64,000 nucleotides of DNA from Coccinella septempunctata (taxonomy: Eukaryota; Arthropoda; Insecta; Coleoptera; Coccinellidae): contig NC_058190.1 of assembly GCF_907165205.1 (NCBI RefSeq), positions 47,108,116 through 47,172,115 on the forward strand, given 5' to 3'. Both the position numbers and the translations under genes were made by a program. Under the pieces are notes generated by a model that was not told the origin of the DNA, made no database searches, and saw only the letters and a program-made list of their open reading frames with translations. Each line of letters starts with the position of its first letter. Position 1 is the stretch's first letter. This document shows, piece after piece, positions 57,195 to 64,000 of the stretch.

Positions 57195-57300
57195 CAACTT
57201 CTCAAAGAGCTACTCTTTTAGTGATAAATCTCATAGAGTTCGGTATTGACAATTTCTTAACTGAACCCATATTTTCGGGAACTTACAGATGAATTTTTTA
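57195..57300 (-). repeat. Probable distant copy of the 174-bp satellite
   Basis: Contains 'agagctactcttttagtgat', 'aaatctcatagag' and 'ctgaacccatatttt', resembling the inverse of the 3045-3968 monomer in the same order. Similarity is weak, so this is a tentative call. Confidence 0.35.
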
Positions 57301-57557
57301 ATTGATTCTGTCTTAGAGACAGGGAGTGAAAACCCTAAAACATTTCAGAACTTTTTGATCAAAATGAATTGAATTGTTACCGGAGATCCTTGATCCGTCT
57401 CTGGCCGTTCACAGGCGTCCACTGGGCGGTCAGAGCTCCGTCCGTTCAGACTGATCCTTATTTTTTATTATTTTTTTCAACCTGATACAATCGTTTGCTA
57501 TTATTCGTGTAATGAACGGAAAGCGTGACCGTATTTTCTGATTCGTCCTCTGCTCAC
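57301..57557. other. No gene seen; GC-richer patch
   Basis: 57390-57460 ('ccgttcacaggcgtccactg') is locally GC-rich; otherwise AT-rich, with T-runs just below the candidate donor at 57557. Confidence 0.3.
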
Positions 57558-57643
57558 CTCGTCGAAGCCAATGAAACTCTACCGGATGTTCAAAGGTGTG
57601 TTCAGCAATGTCTTCCCTTCCACTCCGACGTACAGGTTGGAGA
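57558..57643 (-). other. Candidate exon, minus strand, with an interrupted frame
   Basis: On the minus strand, acceptor gaaattttccccag precedes 86 bp ending CGACGAG|GTGAGC. One frame is fully open (LQPVRRSGRE...). Another is more protein-like (SNLYVGVEGKTLLNTP, then after a TAG SFIGFDEV). The segment could be a real exon in the first frame, or a decayed exon or transposon piece in the second. No family is recognised. Confidence 0.2.
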
Positions 57644-57649
57644 CTGGGG

Positions 57650-58375
57650 AAAATTTCTCAAGATATTTAATCCTGGAGGGAACTCCGCGTAGAAAGGAAT
57701 GGGTGGAATAAGAACAAGAATCTTCCCATCTTTACTCGGTTATTATTGATTCAACTTAGAGCATCAGTTTGGAAGTTTGTCTATCGTTTCATTTATTTAT
57801 TCTTCCCAAAAATGATGGGAAGAACATCAAAGTCCAATTGAAAATGAAAAAATTCTCTGGTTTTTGGCTGCTCCAATGAGAGTTGACATATTCATAAAGA
57901 TGAAAATAAGTTTCATCAGAAAAAAACTGATACAGATATCAATGAATTGGTTGAGAAACCATTGGCAGAATGCTATATGCTGCGAGGGTAATCAACATTT
58001 TCAATTTTTTGATTGACCGGGAGGGTCCTTCAATCAGGTCCAGTCTTCCAAGTGATGATTCTTCTGTTCTTCAGTTGTTCGAGGAACGCTAAAGCACCCT
58101 TATGTTGGGGAATCATCTCCCATAGATATATCAGTGAAAATAGGAAAAAACGAGAAAGGAATTCGAGGGCTATCTAACATTTCGTTGACATACAACAGAA
58201 ACACAGAACGCTTACTTAACAGTCATCTTGGAAAATGTTACAGCAAAAGACAGGAATTACATTCAGACACAGAATATCGAACTTTTTGAACGCAAGTTAT
58301 TTCTTGGCACTTGGACCTTTTGGACAAAATTTCAAATACGATTCCAATAGAGCATGATGAACAATACATGGTGAG
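57650..58375. other. No gene seen
   Basis: Unique AT-rich sequence up to the next MITE. Confidence 0.4.
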
Positions 58376-58376
58376 T

Positions 58377-59061
58377 CTTTTACTAGTACAAATATTTCAA
58401 CGGTATATTCTTGAGGTCAAAAGAAACACTTTTTTTCGTTTCAGCCTTCATTAAAAGATATAGCCATTTTAAGTTTTCATTATGGGCTGTGCCACCCCTG
58501 GAAAAACAAAATTACCTTCAGAATAACAGGCTAAATCTGTGACACTGCACATCTGTGGATCTTTTAAACAGAGTTGTATTCAGTCAAAGGTCCCAACTTT
58601 TCAAATTTCACAGATACTGTTTAATTTTTGAATATCAAATTACTCGAAAACGGCGCATTCTACGAGAAAATATAAGGAATACTTTTATTTTACAAAACGC
58701 TCAAATATTCATTAGATAGCACCCAACTTAGTTTCAAGAGTTGGGTTCTTTGAACGTTTGGTATTTTTATGGACGTATTGGTCATAATGAGAAAACTGGA
58801 AGACGTGGGTGATATCCCATGTTCGAAAAAGATTCATCGAATGAACAAAAAGCTATATTCCGAAATTCATTTCATTCAATGAAACCGTTTGTCAGATACA
58901 ACTGAAAATGACATGTTTTATAATTTTTCGACAGCCTGTAAAGATACAGGCTAAAAGATTAAACCGAGCCGATTCGAAAAAAATGGTTAAGGAAAAAAGT
59001 ATTTGTTCTGACTTCAAGAATCTACTGTTAAAATATTTGTACGAGTCAAAGACGCACCCTG
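58377..59061. repeat. MITE, CAGGGTGAGTCTTTGACTCG family, copy G
   Basis: Left end CATGGTGAGTCTTTTACTAG, right end GAGTCAAAGACGCACCCTG. TA flanks both ends (58375-58376, 59062-59063). 685 bp with all internal landmarks; this is the best full-length representative together with copy D. Confidence 0.92.
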
Positions 59062-59064
59062 TAT

Positions 59065-59907
59065 AAACACCTGGAATTTCGAATTCTCCCACGAAATAAT
59101 TATGTAACGCCACCTTCACAGCGTTCTTCCTAGTACTTTATTCTCCACTCTAACATCTTGATACAATCCGCAAACAAACAAGACATTCATCCACAAATCG
59201 AAAATCTTTTGGAAGAACCTCATACATCATCATCAGACCTTCCATTTGACATCTGGATCCAAATATGCCCCGAATAAAAATTGGCCGAACCTCTCAATGT
59301 GTGTGGCGTGATTCGATTTCTTCAAATTAACGTGCCTCTTCCAGCGTATCGAAGAATGGACCCAACAAAAGGTATCCATGTCCACTTCTTGATCGATACG
59401 ATCGCAGATATTCGATATTCGCCTTATTTTCTCCATTGTGTAGTGACACTCATCGATTTAAAAAAGACATTTGGGGGTTGCGCATCTGCCCACGAATGCG
59501 GTTCTGAAAAATGGCACATATGCATATAATATCGTATTACGTATTATTTGCTGTTTGTTTGTCGTGATGACGATTTAGGTATCGGTTTGCGGTCAAGTGA
59601 TCTCTTTGAGGTTGGTTTCTTGAAAATCCTTGTTGTTTGATGTTCATCGGTTGCGGCCTGCACCTTGGGGTCTTTGTAATTTCGTCCGCTGCATTTTTCA
59701 GAATAAAGATGCTGTTCTCTTTCAGCTTTCGCTAGGTTCGGTTCATCAGATGTTCATACTAGTTCTGTTCACTGAAAATTTTAAAATTTTTAAACACTTT
59801 GATACCGTAAACTGGGGATTTTTCTTATACTTTGACATATTTTGGGGCCAATCTGTTAACGTCTCTTGTATAAGAAGGAAACAGAGGATAATTCTAGGGT
59901 GTGTTTG
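59065..59907. other. No confident gene
   Basis: 59220-59520 is balanced in GC with mirrored frames of 67-82 codons on both strands and no recognised domain. It may be conserved non-coding DNA. Confidence 0.3.
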
Positions 59908-59909
59908 TA

Positions 59910-60591
59910 CAGGGTGTTTCTAAATTGGAAGTACAAACGTGGAGGAGAGATTCCTTAAGTAATTTCAAGAAAAAAAGGCTCCTAAACTTGGGATCGCAAA
60001 CGTTTCGTTTTCGAGATACAGGATGTTAAAGTTTTCTTGTAGTTATACAATTTTTGTAATGATTATACGAGATGATCGAATCTTTATGAATCATTTCTAC
60101 AGATCGGGAAAATGACTTCAAAAACTAATAATGAATTTATGCAAACAGCTGGATTTTTCATGAGAATTTGGATTCTTCTAAGGATTTCAAGAGAATGGAT
60201 TTTTTCTCGAAATCGGTAGGAGATACAACAAAACTCCAAGAGATCATGAAGTTTAGTATAACAACAAGACTTCTTTTAAAATTTTTCCAAATTAACAGTG
60301 ACTCACCAAAAAAAGTTCTGGAAAAACAGGGGAAAAAATATCACCTTGTAGAGTTGCTACCAGAATTGGCAAGACACATGTCGTAAACTCTCAATTGTAA
60401 TATCTATGCCAAATTTCAGTTGAATATCTTGTGGAGTGTAGATACTACGAGAAAAATTCTCGACAAAGATTCAACAACCTGTATCTCGAAAACGAAACGT
60501 TTGCTATCCCATTTTTATGGGATATAAATTTTTTCAAACTACTTGAAGAAGCACTCTTCTTCATTTGTACTTTCAATACAGGAACACCCTG
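59910..60591. repeat. Foldback MITE, CAGGGTGTTCCTAAATT family, copy 3
   Basis: Left CAGGGTGTTTCTAAATTGG after TA, right 'aatacaggaacaccctg'. The arms are diverged but still pair ('aacgtttcgttttcgagata' against 'tatctcgaaaacgaaacgtt'). No coding content. Confidence 0.9.
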
Positions 60592-60624
60592 TTCAATTAT
60601 TTTCCGTAAGTGTTTCGTATTCCG

Positions 60625-61198
60625 CTGTGCAAAATTTGTTGTCTACTGAGGGGATCTCGAAAACTATAGTAGCTAGAAGAAAACCGATGACACAATCTCG
60701 AACTCTTTTTTCGTGACTAATCCAAATCTGGAAACAGAATCGGTCTATCATTTTTAGATTTCGACTTATAAATAAAAATTAAAATTTTGATCCGAAAAGT
60801 TCTCATAACTTTTTTGTCAAAGATCTGAAACTTGAACCTTCTTTGGCATTTAAATACGTAGAATATCAAATTCATTAAGAGTTGGCATTTAAAAAAAAAT
60901 GCCACCTCTTTGGCAGTTCACCTAATGATACGAAAAAAAAAATTTTGAGATCATCATTGGATTCTATGTAAAGAAATGCCTGTAGAAGGTTCAAATTTCA
61001 GATTTGGTACTTCAAAGACAAAAAAGTTATGAGAACTTTACGAAATTGTCAAACTCAAAAACTAAGTATCGAAGGAGGCTGCGGTTTTCACCATTCTTTG
61101 TTTCTCTGAAAATGAGCTCGGATATGTGTCATCCGTTTTCTTTTGGCTGCTATAGTTCTCGGGATCCTCTCAGTAGACAACGAATTTTTTCCACCCTG
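60625..61198. repeat. MITE, CAGGGTGGGCAAAATTCG family, copy 4
   Basis: The left end is eroded ('tgtgcaaaatttgttg'); the right end CGAATTTTTTCCACCCTG is followed by TA. The arms pair through 'gttctcataacttttttgtc' and its inverse near 61020. Confidence 0.88.
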
Positions 61199-61200
61199 TA

Positions 61201-62227
61201 TTGTGCCTCTCATATTTAAAAAGAAAATAGGCAAATATCGTTAGAAACAGTGCAAACAGAAACAAGTGTCAAGAAAACATGCAAAGGGCTATAAGTAAAC
61301 TGATTATCGCAGAAAACAGCAAAGCAAACTTTCCCATAAATAAAATTTATTTTTCGAAAAATTTACAATGTGGAACAAGGAAATATTATCATCATCATCA
61401 AATTTTCTGAAATTTATTTTTGTAATCTTTAAAAATGCAATGATGCGTTCCGGAATTCAACCCATTTAATTTAACTTCAAAAATAGTTCCTGTAATCCAC
61501 GGAACAGCATCCAATTCCTCATCTAAACTGTACCTGTAGCAGCCAAAATTCGACAAACCAAACCACCCAATCTCTTCCGCAGAGGTTGACAAATGAGAAG
61601 TTGGCGCACCTGGACTATGAACTCTCCGACTCTCCGAGAAAAAAATAGAAAATTAATACTCGTAAAGTATGTCATCGATGTGATTATCCGTTTGTTTATA
61701 AGAAACGCTTTAAAGTGGTCGCAAGGGGTGAGGCGGCACACATCTGCCATCTAGCACAGGGCAACCCTCGAAAAGACATTACCACCTGGCTGCTGGCCAC
61801 GGTAGGCAAACATGGCACAGATGTCTGTCGGTGGTCTTCGGGCATATGCCACCACTAATGTGACTTCTTATCATTCACCTATGCAGTACGAGTCAATTTG
61901 CGGGCTTGCAATGGTGGAAATAGCACGATTGAGTGAATTTTCAGTTGGAAGTCGTTTTGAAAAAGAAGATTATGACTAATGACTCAATGATAGGTCGTCA
62001 GTTGTTCAACTAGTTTACTAGGAAGTGAGAAGGTTCAATACTGGTGAAGAACCATGACTAGAAATGTGGTAAAACCCAGTCGATGAATTCTACTCACTGG
62101 AATCCATTCGACTCCACTCAGCGGGCTAAAAAAATACTAGAATTTGTTCGTGTCTACCTGCAGATGCAGAAAATAGGCGTTCCATTTGGAACTCCAAACC
62201 TGCACCCGGTATAATAATTCCAACACT
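61201..62227. other. No confident gene
   Basis: 61540-61870 has balanced GC; the minus-strand frames at 61398-61750 show no recognised domain. Remaining sequence is AT-rich. Confidence 0.3.
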
Positions 62228-62345
62228 TCGAACGCAAATTAACATAATAATCAATTAGTAACATTGCACTGATTTCAAAGCTAATTAATGCCGATAATTA
62301 ATTCATTGATGAGGTTATGGCTGTGTATATTACAGCGGTTGTAAT
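62228..62345. promoter_or_regulatory. Cluster of homeodomain-type ATTA sites, candidate enhancer
   Basis: Within about 115 bp there are several TAATTA/CAATTA/ATTAAT cores ('atcaattagtaac', 'gctaattaatgcc', 'gataattaattcattgatg'), plus a TGAT-type partner site. AT-rich DNA yields such motifs by chance, so confidence is low. Confidence 0.25.
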
Positions 62346-63370
62346 CAAGGTCAATTTCCATCAAATTGGTTCTTGTCTTTCGGACGTTCTCTGGGGATTT
62401 TGGGATTTGGATTGAACAGGTGTGAATGGAGTGATCTCTGTAGGATGGATTCGGGAAGATTTGGACATTACGTTGTCAATGTAATTGGGGATGGTTAGAT
62501 TTGATAATTGAATGAGGAGTGATCCTTTGAGGTACCCCTTTTCAAATCGTAACCTAAACTACATAAAAAATTTTGAAGTTTATAGCTTAAAACCTTTCGT
62601 TTCCAAGTAGAATGTACCTACCAAAAAATTATCAGAAAATTTAGAAGAAGCATTGAATACTCCTCAAATTTATTCCCTATTCAGTTAGCACTTTCTTCGA
62701 TCCCATCTGGCAGTACAAAGATAATGGAGACAACAAAAGGAAATGATAATAGAATTATCACATGTCCCGAAATAAACTTTATATTTTTCCTATTTGGTAT
62801 GCATGCAATCACGTCATTCCTATTTATGAATGAATTTGCTGGTTTTAGGAATAAACAAGTCGAAATGGACAGATATTGTACGTAAATAAATCTAGGAGTA
62901 TCCATGTGAATAAAATTACTAATAAGTGTACATTCACCGACTGCGGCAGTGACATATATAAGTTTTTATAGACCATCAACTGAAAATTAAATTGGAAGTT
63001 ACTGGTACTTTTATAGTGCGTTAAAAATGAATTGGAACAAACTTCAACGGAGGGGCATTATCGTGCCAGTTAAATTCATGAACTCGGGTTTGTTTAGGGG
63101 CTGATTTATTAATGATGTTATAGTTATGAAGTGTATCATTTGTATTCGACACTCAAGTTTTCAAATGAGCTAGGCTACCTCTGGAAACATGACACTGAAG
63201 TTTTTGCAAGCATTAAATATACCATTTCAGCCTTGGAAATAAGCTACTTTATTTCAGAAACAACCATAAACGCACTTTTTTCATCTCATTTAGTGAACGA
63301 GTTACCGCAATTTCGTTGGCGTATTATACGTTTGTTTTCTATTTAATTTTCGATAATAGTTACCAATTCA
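62346..63370. other. No gene seen
   Basis: Unique AT-rich sequence without repeats or supported frames. Confidence 0.4.
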
Positions 63371-63374
63371 ACGT

Positions 63375-63530
63375 ACTGTGTTCTTTGAATTGTGGTATTT
63401 TTATTATGATGAAAATGGTAGATCTTGGTGGAATATTGTGTTCGGAGAAGATTCATCACATCGATGAGAAACTATATTCCTAAAAATCGCTTCTGAGCTA
63501 TAACTGAAAATTAATTTTTTTTATGTATAA
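63375..63530. repeat. MITE, CAGGGTGAGTCTTTGACTCG family, internal fragment H
   Basis: Shows 'gttctttgaattgtggtattttt', 'gtgttcggagaagattcatc', 'gaaactatattcc' and 'aactgaaaattaatttttttta' in family order, but both termini are missing. Confidence 0.65.
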
Positions 63531-63810
63531 GTCGTAGGATAAGTAGGTATGGATTCAATTAAATATCTCTGAAACGAAAAAGGTATTATTTATGACATTT
63601 TGAGAGGGTGTACAATGACATATAACGTATTTGATGAGATATTTTTGGTACTGCTCTACTTCAACTTTCATCGTACCTCCACCATTTACATCATTTAGAT
63701 ATATTTCGGATTGCTACATAATGAGTCTAGCTGGAATAACTTGGAAGAAAGGCTACGAATCGATAGAAAAAAAATATTAAAATCACAAGGTATATCCCGA
63801 GAAAAGATAT

Positions 63811-64000
63811 ACCAGGTGGCCCACCCCAGACGCGGCGCTCATTTTGAGGGAGTAAATGAAGATATTTTGAAAATCTTTTCTTGAGGTGTGTGTAGGGTGC
63901 AACACAATTTAAAATTATTGTCATATATACAGGGTCTTCTAAAACAAAGATGTAGGCCAAAGTTACACTTTTTCAAATGTAGCACCCTGTATTTGACCTC
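63811..64000. repeat. Foldback element, copy 2, cut by the window end
   Basis: Starts CCAGGTGGCCCACCCCAGACG and follows the left arm of the 6020-6890 element closely, including the internal CAGGGTCTTCTAAAAC and TGTAGCACCCTG motifs, until position 64000. The rest lies outside the window. Confidence 0.88.

Overview
This window looks like AT-rich eukaryotic DNA from an insect, probably a beetle. That placement is an inference from repeat content and gene style and cannot be proven here. There are no operons or Shine-Dalgarno-spaced genes. Protein-coding content is very sparse, and the sequence is dominated by transposon remnants, miniature inverted-repeat elements (MITEs) and two tandem satellites.

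The only well-supported host gene is an intronless oxidoreductase of the Ldh_2 family (malate/L-lactate/ureidoglycolate dehydrogenase fold) at 19524-21092 on the minus strand. It has an unusual acidic C-terminal extension of about 155 residues, which begins right after an SV40-type nuclear localisation motif (PKKRKV). A short, possibly two-exon reading frame (21188-21411, +) diverges from it across a gap of about 100 bp.

From left to right: 0.5-1.5 kb holds two MITEs with CAGGGTGGGCAAAATTCG-type ends. 3.0-4.0 kb is a 174-bp tandem repeat. 6.0-6.9 kb is a foldback element. 7.1-8.2 kb is a 5'-truncated non-LTR reverse transcriptase. 9.2-10.1 kb is a 930-bp DNA element with TA target duplications. 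10.6-11.2 kb is a MITE. 12.7-13.2 kb is a second non-LTR fragment. 13.36-14.42 kb is a Harbinger element with TTA duplications. 16.4-17.4 kb is a dead mariner. The Ldh_2 locus occupies 19.4-21.4 kb. 25.0-27.0 kb is a foldback element carrying a nested non-LTR insertion. 33.36-34.17 kb is a nearly perfect 390-bp palindrome. 36.8-37.5 kb is a third kind of non-LTR remnant. 39.36-42.6 kb is a 493-bp satellite of about 6.6 copies. 44-54 kb is comparatively poor in repeats and contains GC/CpG-rich blocks, a good candidate promoter with a first exon (46.06-46.75 kb), E-boxes, a CTCF-like site and several short splice-site-bounded candidate exons. 55-64 kb returns to MITEs.

Most of the elements are non-autonomous. 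The main pattern across the window is that several MITE or foldback families, unrelated inside, share the same outer ends (CAGGGTG next to TA, or a one-base variant). This suggests mobilisation by one Tc1/mariner-type transposase that is not itself seen here. The rest is unique AT-rich DNA in which no genes are visible. It could be intergenic or lie within a large intron of a gene whose exons are mostly outside the window.
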